Positions 45,146-53,364 of a DNA stretch of 64,000 bases are shown here, piece by piece. Position 1 is the first letter of the stretch; every line of letters begins with the position of its first letter. The notes below the pieces were generated by a model. It searched no databases, was not told the origin of the DNA, and saw nothing but the letters and a program-made list of their open reading frames with translations. Origin of the DNA: JACDHG01 sp963815295 (GTDB lineage Bacteria > Actinomycetota > Actinomycetes > Propionibacteriales > Nocardioidaceae); contig CAWFFZ010000008.1 in NCBI GenBank assembly GCA_963815295.1, positions 806,001-870,000 on the forward strand, written 5' to 3'. Made by a program: the position numbers and the translations under genes.

Positions 45146-46261
45146 GTGTCTTCGCCGACAGGGTCATCCCCTATCGAAGATCCCCTAGCACTCGGACAGA
45201 GAATTGTCTCGGTGCTCGACACCGGTCTGCGCACGGCGACGTACAAGCTCGCCACACTCATGGCATTGGTCGACCAATGTGTCGAAAACCTTCCGACAGA
45301 TCCTGCCGCCTCTCTGAAGGTCCCCGTCGAGGATCTGGCCGAACGCGTCATTGAAATGTATTGGCGTCAGGTCGTTCCCTTGGCGGGCTTCGGCGAGTTG
45401 AACCAGTCAACGCAATCGAGGGCACGAATTCCTCGGGCCGTTTCAGAGTTGCGTCGAGTTGCAGGCAAAGCAGGGGCAAGTGCTCCGGCAGTTGCCCGGG
45501 AGCGGGTCGCCGCCGCGTACGACCACGCCGTGTTCGAGGTGTCGCTCACACTGGTTCAGCAGCCCTTACATCGGCTGCAGCACGTGAGCGGGACAAAGGC
45601 TGGTCCAACCTTCCTCTATGACGACTCCTGGATGCACGACCACGTGTCAATGAAGACGATCGCCTCGAACCAGAGCTCCATCATTCTGTTTCCCGGCGTG
45701 GCGAACGGGCTGGCGCGCCTTTCTGGGCTGCTCAAGCCAACGCTGGAGATCTTGTGGGTCGAAGATGTCATGCGGATGAATGCTGGCCTTCGCGAGGAGT
45801 CCCCTGACCTGGCGAGCCACCTCTTCGGTCGGGAGCGAATCGCCCTGGGGCGCGTTCGAGATGCGTTCTTTGACAACTACGGAGCGCAATGCTTTTACTG
45901 CGCGGCACCGCTACGCTCCACCAGTCCGATCGATCATGTCCTGCCCTGGTCGCGAGTAGGAATCGACGGTCTTGCCAACCTGGTTGCGGCCTGTCAGCGG
46001 TGTAATTCGGACAAGTCGAATTCTCTACCCGCACTCGAGGTGGTCAGTCAGGTGATCGGGAGGGACCAAGCCATCCTCGCAGCGATCGGTCAGCACGCTG
46101 GCTGGCCGGTGCAATATGTGCGTGTCGTTCGAGCTGCTCGAGGGCTTTACCTTGCATCGCCGAGAGGAACCCCAACGTGGCAGGGTCATAAGTCGACGGG
46201 GTCCCTCGACATGTCACGACTACCGGAATGGGCTGGCGTCGAGTTCCTTCCGCATCGGTAG
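45146..46261 (+). CDS. HNH endonuclease-family protein
   Basis: 371 residues from GTG 45146. I prefer this start because family members begin just before DPLALGQRIVSVLDTGLRTA and TYKLATLMALVDQCVENLP. The zinc-bound HNH site is near residues 249-290: CFYCAAP, then PIDHVLPWSRVG, LANLVAACQRC and NSDKSNSLP. These enzymes nick or cut DNA; the N-terminal helical domain may bind DNA or a partner. It is divergent from the HKD helicase, and its lower GC matches that gene. An earlier ATG at 44966 or 44702 would add up to 148 unconserved residues. Confidence 0.85.
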   Translation: MSSPTGSSPIEDPLALGQRIVSVLDTGLRTATYKLATLMALVDQCVENLPTDPAASLKVPVEDLAERVIEMYWRQVVPLAGFGELNQSTQSRARIPRAVSELRRVAGKAGASAPAVARERVAAAYDHAVFEVSLTLVQQPLHRLQHVSGTKAGPTFLYDDSWMHDHVSMKTIASNQSSIILFPGVANGLARLSGLLKPTLEILWVEDVMRMNAGLREESPDLASHLFGRERIALGRVRDAFFDNYGAQCFYCAAPLRSTSPIDHVLPWSRVGIDGLANLVAACQRCNSDKSNSLPALEVVSQVIGRDQAILAAIGQHAGWPVQYVRVVRAARGLYLASPRGTPTWQGHKSTGSLDMSRLPEWAGVEFLPHR

Positions 46262-46532
46262 ATCCGCGCTACTACATGGCTCCCACGCCAACGAGCTCCT
46301 TCCTCAGCTGCGTCGTCTGCGCGTTACGGCGCTGACGGCTCAAGAACCGGCCGGCGCGACATCCAATCGGCGCGCGCACTTCACAAACCTGGCGCGACCT
46401 AGCAGGCTGTGTGGCACAGAGCGGCTGTTCAGAGCCGTGCGCCACGGGAGGTGCCCGCCAGTGACTTCAACCACCAGTCGTCTCGAAGCGACGCTCGCGC
46501 CGTGCGGCCGGTCGACAGCCGGCGAACGCACC

Positions 46533-46688
46533 GTGACCGAGGACCAGCATGGACTGATCACCGAGCACACGACGTACGACTGCGGCTGCAAGAGCTCCAA
46601 GGAGGAGTACCACGACGGCAGCGTGCACTTCATGCTCGTCCACCACAAAGGCAAGGTGCTGGTCGACCAGCTGCTGAGCGGTGGGTGA
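46533..46688 (+). CDS. Small conserved-looking ORF coupled to frdA
   Basis: 51 residues from GTG 46533: MTEDQHGLITEHTTYDCGCK, then SSKEEYHDGSVHFMLVHHKG and a C-terminal VLVDQLLSGG. The CGC motif and His-rich segment suggest metal or FeS binding, but no family is recognised. Its stop (46686-46688) overlaps the frdA start GTG 46681 by eight bases, so it would be cotranslated with the fumarate reductase flavoprotein. The reading frame is also open further upstream. Confidence 0.6.
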   Translation: MTEDQHGLITEHTTYDCGCKSSKEEYHDGSVHFMLVHHKGKVLVDQLLSGG

Positions 46689-48435
46689 CGGCGACTTCGC
46701 CGCCGCACACGACGTGCTCCTGGTCGGCGGGGGCGGCGCCGGCCTGCGCGCCGCAATCGCCATCGCCGAGACGAACCCGAACCTCGACGTAGCCGTCGTC
46801 TCCAAGGTCTACCCGATGCGCAGCCACACCGTGTCCGCCGAGGGAGGCGCCGCCGGAGTCATCGCCGAGGACGACACGCTCGACGAGCACATCTACGACA
46901 CCATCTCGGGCAGCGACTGGCTCGGCGACCAGGACGCCATCGAGTACTTCGTCGAGCAGGCACCGCGCGAGCTGCTGCAGCTCGAGCACTGGGGTTGCCC
47001 GTGGAGCCGGCAGCCTGACGGGCGCATCGCTGTGCGTGCCTTCGGCGGCATGAAGAACATGCGCACCTGGTTCGCGGCCGACAAGACCGGGTTCCACATG
47101 CTGCACACGCTGTTCCAGACGTCGCTGAAGTACGACCGTCTGACCCGGTACGACGAAGGCTTCGTCACCAAGCTGCTCGTGGACGACGGGCGGGTGCACG
47201 GCGTCGTCGCGATCGAGCTGCTCAACGGCAAGATCCACACGATCGCTGCGAAGTCCGTGATCCTCTGCACCGGCGGCGGCGGCAAGGTGTTCCCGTTCAC
47301 CACGAACGCCAACATCAACACCGGCGACGGCATGTCCCTGGCCTACCGTGCCGGCGCGCCGCTGAAGGACATGGAGTTCGTCCAGTACCACCCGACCGGC
47401 CTGCCGTTCACCGGCATCCTGATCACCGAGGCGACCCGGGCCGAGGGTGGCTGGCTGCTGAACAAGGACGGCTACCGCTACCTGCAGGACTACGACCTGG
47501 GCACCCCCTCACCGACACCCGTGATGCGGAGCATGGAGCTCGGTCCGCGCGACCGGCTGTCGCAGGCGTTCGTGCACGAAGTCGAGAAGGGCCGCACCAC
47601 CGACTCGCCGTACGGACCGATCGTCCACCTCGACCTCCGCCACCTCGGCGAGAAGATGATCGAAGCCAAGCTCCCCATGGTGCGCGAGCTGTGCCGGTCG
47701 TACGAACGCATCGACCCGGTGACCGAGCTGATCCCGGTCCGGCCCGTCGTGCACTACATGATGGGCGGCGTCCACACCGACATCAACGGCGCGACGCCCA
47801 TCGCAGGGCTGTACGCCGCCGGCGAGACCGCGTGCGTGAGCATCAACGGCGCCAACCGGCTCGGCTCGAACTCGTTGCCCGAGCTGCTGGTCTTCGGTGC
47901 CCGAGCAGGCAAGGCGGCTGCGGAGTACGTCGGCACCGCCAGCGGCCCTCCTCCTGCCATCGCCAGCCAGGCCGCCGACGAGGTGCGCAGGCTCGAGCGC
48001 GACCTGCTCGGCAAGGGAGCGGGGAGTGAGAAGGTCTCCGCGATCCGCACCGAGATGCAGACGACCATGGAGGACAGCGCCGGGATCTTCCGCACCGGGC
48101 CCTCGATGTCCAAGGGCGTCGACACCCTGGCCGAGCTGCAAGAGCGCGCGCGCAACGTCGGGGTGGCGGACGCGAGCCCGTCGTTCAACACCGAGCTGAC
48201 CGCGGCGCTGGAGCTGGCGAACATGCTCGACATCGGCGAGTGCATCTTGCAGTCGGGGCTGCAGCGCGAGGAGTCCCGCGGGGCACATCAGCGCACCGAC
48301 TTCCCGGCCCGCGACGACGAGAAGTTCCTCGCCCATTCGCTGATCAGTCGCAACGATGACGGGACGTCGCGCGTCGAGCGGCTCCCGGTGACGATCACCC
48401 GGTGGCCACCGGGGGAGCGGACCTACGGGAGGTAG
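46681..48435 (+). CDS. frdA: Fumarate reductase/succinate dehydrogenase flavoprotein subunit
   Basis: 584 residues. FAD is bound by the dinucleotide fold DVLLVGGGGAGLRAAIAIAE and by covalent attachment to His in YPMRSHTVSAEGGAAG. Active-site blocks are QYHPTGLPFTG, the Arg in LITEATRAEGGWLLN, HYMMGGVHTD, and INGANRLGSNSLPELLVFG. It interconverts fumarate and succinate at the membrane. The presence of frdB and two separate anchor subunits downstream fits frdABCD. GTG 46681 overlaps the small upstream ORF; frdB begins 3 bp after the stop. Confidence 0.93.
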   Translation: MGDGDFAAAHDVLLVGGGGAGLRAAIAIAETNPNLDVAVVSKVYPMRSHTVSAEGGAAGVIAEDDTLDEHIYDTISGSDWLGDQDAIEYFVEQAPRELLQLEHWGCPWSRQPDGRIAVRAFGGMKNMRTWFAADKTGFHMLHTLFQTSLKYDRLTRYDEGFVTKLLVDDGRVHGVVAIELLNGKIHTIAAKSVILCTGGGGKVFPFTTNANINTGDGMSLAYRAGAPLKDMEFVQYHPTGLPFTGILITEATRAEGGWLLNKDGYRYLQDYDLGTPSPTPVMRSMELGPRDRLSQAFVHEVEKGRTTDSPYGPIVHLDLRHLGEKMIEAKLPMVRELCRSYERIDPVTELIPVRPVVHYMMGGVHTDINGATPIAGLYAAGETACVSINGANRLGSNSLPELLVFGARAGKAAAEYVGTASGPPPAIASQAADEVRRLERDLLGKGAGSEKVSAIRTEMQTTMEDSAGIFRTGPSMSKGVDTLAELQERARNVGVADASPSFNTELTAALELANMLDIGECILQSGLQREESRGAHQRTDFPARDDEKFLAHSLISRNDDGTSRVERLPVTITRWPPGERTYGR

Positions 48436-48437
48436 CC

Positions 48438-49184
48438 ATGGCGGACAGCATCGGACTTGTGGTGTCGCGGTACCGGCCGGACACCGACTCGGAGCCGGGG
48501 ACGCAGGAGTACGACGTACCTCTGCGCGAGGACTGGTCGGTCCTCGACGCGCTCAACCACATCAAGAACGAGGTCGACCCCACCCTGTCCTTCCGCTGGT
48601 CGTGCCGGATGGGTATCTGCGGCAGCTGCGGGATGAACGTCAACGGCGAGCCCCAGCTGACGTGCGGCACGTTCCTCGTCGACTACGCGCCCCACCCGAT
48701 CCGCATCGAGCCCCTCGCCAACTTCCCCATCATTCGCGACCTCGTCATCGACATGAGCGACTTCATGCGCAAGCTGCCGCGGGTCAAGCCGTGGATCATC
48801 CGCGACGAGGAGCACGAGCAGTCGATCGACGACGGCGAATACCTGCAGACACCGGAAGAGCTCGACGTCTTCAAGCAGTTCAGCATGTGCATCAACTGCA
48901 TGCTCTGCTACGCCGCCTGCCCGGTCTACGGCCTCGATCCCGAGTTCATGGGCCCGGCCGCGATCGCTCTCGCCGAGCGCTACGACCTCGACTCCCGCGA
49001 CTACGGCACCCGCGAACGCCTCGACGTACTCATCGAGCACGAAGGGGTCTGGGGCTGCACGTTCGTCGGTGAGTGCACGGCGGTCTGCCCCAAGCACGTG
49101 GATCCCGCCGGCGCCATCCAGCGCTACAAGCTGAAGGCCGCAACAGAGTCCATGAAGTTGCTGATGCCGAGGGGCATGCGGTGA
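48438..49184 (+). CDS. frdB: Fumarate reductase iron-sulphur subunit
   Basis: 248 residues from ATG 48438 with GGGAGG upstream. The plant-type [2Fe-2S] ligands are in WSCRMGICGSCGMNV and LTCGTFL; the [4Fe-4S] and [3Fe-4S] ligands in MCINCMLCYAACP and GECTAVCPKHVDP. It moves electrons between the FAD of FrdA and membrane quinone. The stop overlaps the frdC GTG at 49181 (GTGA). Confidence 0.94.
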   Translation: MADSIGLVVSRYRPDTDSEPGTQEYDVPLREDWSVLDALNHIKNEVDPTLSFRWSCRMGICGSCGMNVNGEPQLTCGTFLVDYAPHPIRIEPLANFPIIRDLVIDMSDFMRKLPRVKPWIIRDEEHEQSIDDGEYLQTPEELDVFKQFSMCINCMLCYAACPVYGLDPEFMGPAAIALAERYDLDSRDYGTRERLDVLIEHEGVWGCTFVGECTAVCPKHVDPAGAIQRYKLKAATESMKLLMPRGMR

Positions 49185-49571
49185 GCGACCTGCGCACCTA
49201 CCGGCACTCCGTCCAGACGTTCTGGTGGCTCAAGAAGCGGTCGTACTTCATCTTCGTGATGCGCGAGCTGAGCAGCATCTTCATCGCCTACTTCGTCGTG
49301 TTCCTGCTGGTCTTCATCACCGCCGTCGGTCGGGGCGAGGACGCGTATAACGACTTCCTCGACGGCGTCTCGCACCCGATAGTCGTGGCGCTGGAACGTG
49401 ATCGCCCTCGCCTTCCTGGCGCTCCACACGATCACCTGGTTCAGTCTGACGCCGAAGGCGATGGATGCCCGGCTCGGCGGCCGTCAGGTCCCTGCTTCCT
49501 TGATCATCGCCTCGCAGTACGTCGGGCTCGCGGTGGTCTCCGCCTTCATCTACTGGCTGGTGACGGGATGA
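49181..49571 (+). CDS. frdC: Fumarate reductase membrane anchor subunit C, frame broken by one indel
   Basis: From GTG 49181: the start SDLRTYRHSVQTFWWLKKRS and a first helix FIFVMRELSSIFIAYFVVFL. The frame changes at about 49394, where one extra base after GTGGCG breaks WNVIALAFLALHTITWFSLT. Correcting it continues the second helix, KAMDARLGGRQVPASLIIAS and a third helix to the TGA at 49569-49571. The His in ALHTIT is a typical quinone or haem-related residue of FrdC. About 129 residues, three helices. Confidence 0.85.
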
Positions 49572-49909
49572 CCAAGCTACGCGTCACGCCGTTCGTGTGG
49601 CTCATGTTCAGCGGTGGGGGAGTGATGGCCGCGATCTTCCTGCCCAGCCTCGCGTTCCTCTTCGCGCTCGCCTACCCGCTCGGTTGGCTGGACGCGCCGG
49701 ATCACGACCACCTCGAGGCAGTGATCGGCAACCCGCTGACCATCCTCGTCTTGTTCGGTCTGTTCGTCATGATGCTGGTCCACAGCGCGCACCGTTTCCG
49801 CTACACCCTGTACGACGGTCTGCAGATCCAGTCGAAAAAGGGCACCGCCGTGGTCTGCTACGGCAGCGCCGCCATCATCTCGCTCGTAGCACTCCGCGTC
49901 CTCCTCTGA
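49568..49909 (+). CDS. frdD: Fumarate reductase membrane anchor subunit D
   Basis: 113 residues with three membrane helices. It begins MTKLRVTPFVWLMFSGGGVM, has HDHLEAVIGNPLTILVLFGL and the conserved ending VHSAHRFRYTLYDGLQIQSK then the third helix. ATG 49568 overlaps the frdC stop. It anchors FrdAB with FrdC and exposes quinone. Confidence 0.88.
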   Translation: MTKLRVTPFVWLMFSGGGVMAAIFLPSLAFLFALAYPLGWLDAPDHDHLEAVIGNPLTILVLFGLFVMMLVHSAHRFRYTLYDGLQIQSKKGTAVVCYGSAAIISLVALRVLL

Positions 49910-50056
49910 GACCGGCGCTTGTTGCGCTGTCAGGCGGGCAGCGAATCAGGTACTCGATGCTCGTCCGGTCGCGTCGAGGAAGACATCCGGGGCGACGAGG
50001 AGGGGCCGGAACCTAGAACCGACTACTGCCCGCCCGGTCTGCGGACACCACTGTCG

Positions 50057-50110
50057 GACCCTGCGTGCATACTGCATGAAAGCGACCCTGCGTGCATACT
50101 GCATGAAAGC
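50057..50110. repeat. 27-bp direct tandem duplication
   Basis: Bases 50057-50083 and 50084-50110 are identical; the unit starts GACCCTGCGTGCATACTGCA. It lies 85-140 bp upstream of the small ORF at 50195. Each copy contains TGCATACTGCATG, which has the short direct repeat TGCAT. It may be a duplicated regulatory site or a recent slippage event. Confidence 0.9.
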
Positions 50111-50194
50111 GCAAGACGCGACAGGATGGGACATCGACGTCTCTAACGCGGGGTATCTGCGGTGCTGACCGCGACGTCAGAGATGGAGCAGCCG

Positions 50195-50488
50195 ATGAAT
50201 GTGGAGCAACGGAGGACGTCTGCGGCGCGCAGCCGCATCATCGGTCGGGTCTATGCCCAGTGGGCAGCGGAGCAGGCAGGGCAGTTCACGCCAGACCCTC
50301 GGTACGCCGATGACCCTGCATACTCGGAGCACGCGCCGCTGATCAGCGCTTCTTCGGAGGCCCAGGATGAACTGCATCGGCGGACGACGGAGGCGCTCGC
50401 AGCGGCGGACCTGGCGTTCGGCCGCGACAGCCAGGTGCCTCGCGCTCGACTCGCCCAGGAAGGGCGGGAGGACGGTCACCATGCGTGA
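50195..50488 (+). CDS. Hypothetical protein coupled to the immunity-domain/UDG fusion
   Basis: 97 residues from ATG 50195 with GGAG 7 bases upstream. Sequence is polar and helical: MNVEQRRTSAARSRIIGRVY, AQWAAEQAGQFTPDPRYADD, then Ser/Glu/Ala-rich. No family is recognised. Its stop overlaps the start of the next gene by eight bases, so the two are coupled. The 27-bp duplication lies in its upstream region. Confidence 0.55.
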   Translation: MNVEQRRTSAARSRIIGRVYAQWAAEQAGQFTPDPRYADDPAYSEHAPLISASSEAQDELHRRTTEALAAADLAFGRDSQVPRARLAQEGREDGHHA

Positions 50489-51476
50489 ATCTTTTCCGTC
50501 CGAACCCGTTGGATGGGTGCTGCCGTTGGGGCAGGCGATTGAGCGCGCCAACGCGTACTTGCAGGTTCGTGACGATACCGGGCTGGTCGCGGACCCGACC
50601 ATGAGTTTTCGCAATCTCATGCTGGGGATTTGGATCGTCAACTACGTCGATCCGCAAGCCACGGGCGAGCTGATTGACGGTGGCAGCGTGCTCGTCGTAC
50701 CGAACGAAGGTGAAGTGTACGAGATCTCCGGCGGGCCTGGCGAAGCCGAGTGGATCGGGGTTGAAACCCGGGGAGAGGCAGCCGGGCTGCCATCGGACTG
50801 GAGCGAAGCGTTGAGCGATGAGCCGTACGAGGTGTACTGGTCGAAGCTGATGGGGTTCGTTGACGCCGCGCGGGGTGAGCACGCGGTGTACCCGCCAGCC
50901 GACCAGGTGTTCAAGGCGTTCGAGCTGTCCTCCTACGAAGCCACCCGTGTCGTCATCCTGGGCCAGGACCCGTACCACGGACCTGGCCAGGCGCACGGGC
51001 TGTGCTTCTCGGTGCCCGACGGTCTTCCCAAGAAGCCACCGTCTCTCGTCAACATACTCAAGGAGCTCAAAGCCGATGTGGGCGTGGAGCTGCTTAGTGG
51101 CAGTTTGGAGGGCTGGGCGAGACAGGGCGTCTTGCTGCTCAACACGACCCTCACGGTGCGTGAGGGCAAGGCCGGCTCGCATCGACGCCAAGGTTGGGAA
51201 ACCTTCACCAACGCGGTGATCAGCGCCCTCGACGAGAAGGACGACCGGGTGGTCTTCATCTTGTGGGGGAAGGACGCCCGGAAGAAGCAGGAGCTCATCA
51301 AGAACTCGCACCACAGGGTGATCGAGTCCGCCCACCCCTCGCCGCTGTCTGCCTACCGCGGGTTCTTCGGCAGCAAGCCTTTCTCGACGACCAATGCATT
51401 GCTCAACGAGGTTGGCCTGCCGCTGATTGACTGGTCCAACTCCAACATAAGTGAAATGGCTCAGGCGGACATGTAG
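50481..51476 (+). CDS. ung: Uracil-DNA glycosylase with N-terminal YrhB/Imm35-like domain
   Basis: 331 residues from ATG 50481 (GGAGG 9 bases upstream). From about residue 103 it is a complete family 1 uracil-DNA glycosylase: LPSDWSEALSD, the water-activating GQDPYHGPGQ (161-170), FSVPDGLPKKPPS, the DNA-intercalation loop HPSPLSAYRGFFGSKPF (285-301). The first 95 residues are extra: PLGQAIERANAYLQVRDDTG and GELIDGGSVLVVPNEGEVYE resemble YrhB/Imm35 immunity-type domains. The glycosylase removes uracil from DNA. What the fused domain does is unknown; the frame runs through the junction without interruption. Confidence 0.85.
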   Translation: MRESFPSEPVGWVLPLGQAIERANAYLQVRDDTGLVADPTMSFRNLMLGIWIVNYVDPQATGELIDGGSVLVVPNEGEVYEISGGPGEAEWIGVETRGEAAGLPSDWSEALSDEPYEVYWSKLMGFVDAARGEHAVYPPADQVFKAFELSSYEATRVVILGQDPYHGPGQAHGLCFSVPDGLPKKPPSLVNILKELKADVGVELLSGSLEGWARQGVLLLNTTLTVREGKAGSHRRQGWETFTNAVISALDEKDDRVVFILWGKDARKKQELIKNSHHRVIESAHPSPLSAYRGFFGSKPFSTTNALLNEVGLPLIDWSNSNISEMAQADM

Positions 51477-51622
51477 TCCGTCCGTTTGGATGGCTCGCAG
51501 CAAGGCAGGGTCTCGCCGCTAAGGGACCTGAATCCGCTTCCCTGTCCGGTAGCGGGTTGGTGATGAGATCGACAGTCACGCCTGTGGTTGCAGCCGCGTG
51601 GTCAACCGTGTTCGAACCGGGG

Positions 51623-52174
51623 TCAGGGGGTGATCAGATCTGGGGGCTGGAGGCGGTAGACGTCGAGGGTCATGTCGTAGTACTTGTCGGTCTCGCCAAC
51701 CCACTGCATGCCTAGGCGCTTGGCGAGTTTGGCGGCACGTCCGTTGTTCGGGCGCGTCACGGCGAACAGTTCGTGCGCGGACATCTCGAACGCCCACTCC
51801 GCAACGGCACGAGCAGCCTCTGCCGCGTAGCCGTTACCCCAGTGCTCCGGGGCGAACTGCCAGGCCAGCTCGAGGTCTTGCTCGTACGGCGGCATCCGCC
51901 TCAGCGTGATCGACCCGACCAGCACGTCGTCCTCTCGCCGCCTGACCGGCCAATGGCCCAGCGGCGGATCGCCGTCGCGGTCGTCGTCGGCCCAGTGCGC
52001 GATGATGTCCCGCATCGCCGATTCGTCCGCGACTGGATCAAGTGCCGGCGTCAGCCAGCGGGAAACCTCATCGCTGCCGAAGATCGACAAGGCTGCCTCC
52101 GCGTCGTCGGCGCGCCACGAGCCGAGGTAGAGACGTTTCGTTGTCAGTACGGCTTTGGTTTCTGTGCTGTCCAT
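51623..52174 (-). CDS. GNAT acetyltransferase (RimJ/RimL-like)
   Basis: 183 residues from ATG 52174. The pattern TKRLYLGSWRADDAEAALSI, the middle DVLVGSITLRRMPPYEQDLE and the acetyl-CoA loop WQFAPEHWGNGYAAEAARAV, followed by LFAVTRPNNGRAAKLAKRLG, is the RimJ/RimL-type GNAT (Acetyltransf_3). Such proteins acetylate N-termini or small molecules; the substrate is not predictable. Confidence 0.85.
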   Translation of the reverse strand: MDSTETKAVLTTKRLYLGSWRADDAEAALSIFGSDEVSRWLTPALDPVADESAMRDIIAHWADDDRDGDPPLGHWPVRRREDDVLVGSITLRRMPPYEQDLELAWQFAPEHWGNGYAAEAARAVAEWAFEMSAHELFAVTRPNNGRAAKLAKRLGMQWVGETDKYYDMTLDVYRLQPPDLITP

Positions 52175-52292
52175 GCGCAACCGCCCTCGAGATTCCGGCC
52201 CTGGTGGAGAGTTCAACGTCTGGGTGTCGTCAAACCTTCCGGGTCGGGAGACATCCACGTCAAGAGGTTTGGTCTCGACAGGCTCGACGGTG

Positions 52293-52691
52293 TTACTTCG
52301 CGCGACGAGCGTTTTTCTTTGGGGGGACGCGGACGTAGACGGTGTTGAGGATCTTCCATCCGTCGGGCGTGCGGACGAGATGCGCGTACTCGACGTACAC
52401 GGCGCTGTAGACGGTCGCGGTGGCGATGGTGCCGTGGATGTCATCGACCTTGACCGTGATCGCGAGGTCGGCCGGCTTCTCGGCCGTGCCCTCCCCGCCG
52501 CGCGTCCAGCCGATCATCTCCGGGGCAGTCATGGCTGCCACAGACTGGTCGCCTGAGGTGTCGACCCTGACGCCCCGCTTGGCGAGCTCGGGATGCAGCG
52601 CCCGCTCCATCCTCACGGCATCGCCGTCGAACCACCCCTCGAAGTAGTCCATCAGCGTCGCGATGATGGCGACGCGGTCGTTGTCGTCCAC
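52293..52691 (-). CDS. NTF2-like (lumazine-binding/DUF4440-type) small protein
   Basis: 132 residues from GTG 52691 (GAGG upstream); ATG 52796 is an alternative that adds 35 unconserved residues. DRVAIIATLMDYFEGWFDGD, AVRMERALHPELAKRGVRVD and ATVYSAVYVEYAHLVRTPDG then WKILNTVYVRVP are the cone-shaped NTF2-like fold (lumazine-binding 2 family). The role is unknown. The C-terminus ends in a basic tail PKKNARRAK. Confidence 0.75.
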   Translation of the reverse strand: MDDNDRVAIIATLMDYFEGWFDGDAVRMERALHPELAKRGVRVDTSGDQSVAAMTAPEMIGWTRGGEGTAEKPADLAITVKVDDIHGTIATATVYSAVYVEYAHLVRTPDGWKILNTVYVRVPPKKNARRAK

Positions 52692-52809
52692 GGGCACCTC
52701 GGGTCGTTGTGCATACGCGTCGCCCGTGACACACCCGGACGGCGGTGTATCCACGCTGTCCGGGCCTGGCAAGCCTGTCAACAGCCCTGAGGGCATTGAC
52801 TGACCCCTG

Positions 52810-53238
52810 GTGGCGTCCGCGCTCGGCCTGCCGGTGGAGGACATCAGGCCGTCCGATCCCAACACGCTCACATCCCCGGAGCACTGCTCGACCAGTCGTT
52901 CAAGCCCGCGGTGCCGGCGGCCTGGGGTATGCCGCGCAGCTGGCCGGTTTGGTACTACAACGACCCGGCCTTCGCCCTCACCGACGACGGTGAGGTCGCC
53001 GCGTCCTACCCCGAGCAGGACGATCTGCTCGCCAGTGGGTATGCGCGGGAGCGGCGAGCTCTCCGGAGCGGCGAACGTGATCAGCTGCGACGTTGGTGAC
53101 GGAGAAGCGACGATCGCGGGCGGGCACATCACGTTCCGCAGATGGCTTCGCTCGGCGTGGACGGTTGTCACCAACGCCATCTACAACGGAGCAGGCACGG
53201 AGTTTCCGGCGGCGCAGTTCGCCGCGGCGCTGCGTTAA
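52810..53238 (+). pseudogene. Hypothetical protein, frame broken by two indels
   Basis: A coherent product appears only by switching frames: MASALGLPVEDIRPSDPNTL (frame 1, from 52810), then ALLDQSFKPAVPAAWGMPRS and WPVWYYNDPAFALTDDGEVA (frame 3, about 52877-53045), then back to frame 1 with GAANVISCDVGDGEATIAGG and a C-terminus ending AAQFAAALR before TAA at 53236-53238. I do not recognise the family. The aromatic WPVWYYNDP motif and Cys/Asp pattern look conserved rather than random. Confidence 0.5.
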
Positions 53239-53255
53239 CGCTTCGTAGGAAGTTC

Positions 53256-53296
53256 GGTTCGAGCTTGTCGAGATCAAGGTCTCGACAAGACTCGAT
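53256..53296. repeat. TCGAGCTTGTCGAGA dispersed inverted repeat, copy
   Basis: TTCGAGCTTGTCGAGAT pairs with ATCTCGACAAGACTCGA-like sequence across the AAGGT loop (arms about 53259-53273 and 53280-53295, one bulged base). The same arms occur at about 13668-13702 and 56518-56554. It lies in the convergent gap between two gene ends. Confidence 0.7.
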
Positions 53297-53364
53297 CCGA
53301 CGAGGTCGAGTTCGACCGGCGGTGTTGGGCTCGACCGGCGATGGTGGCTCGACCGGCGGGTAGG

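Noticed and set aside
51540..51640. tRNA-like sequence around GTTCGAACC
   Set aside because: The T-loop-like motif lacks a paired 5-bp stem, and no acceptor or anticodon arm fits.
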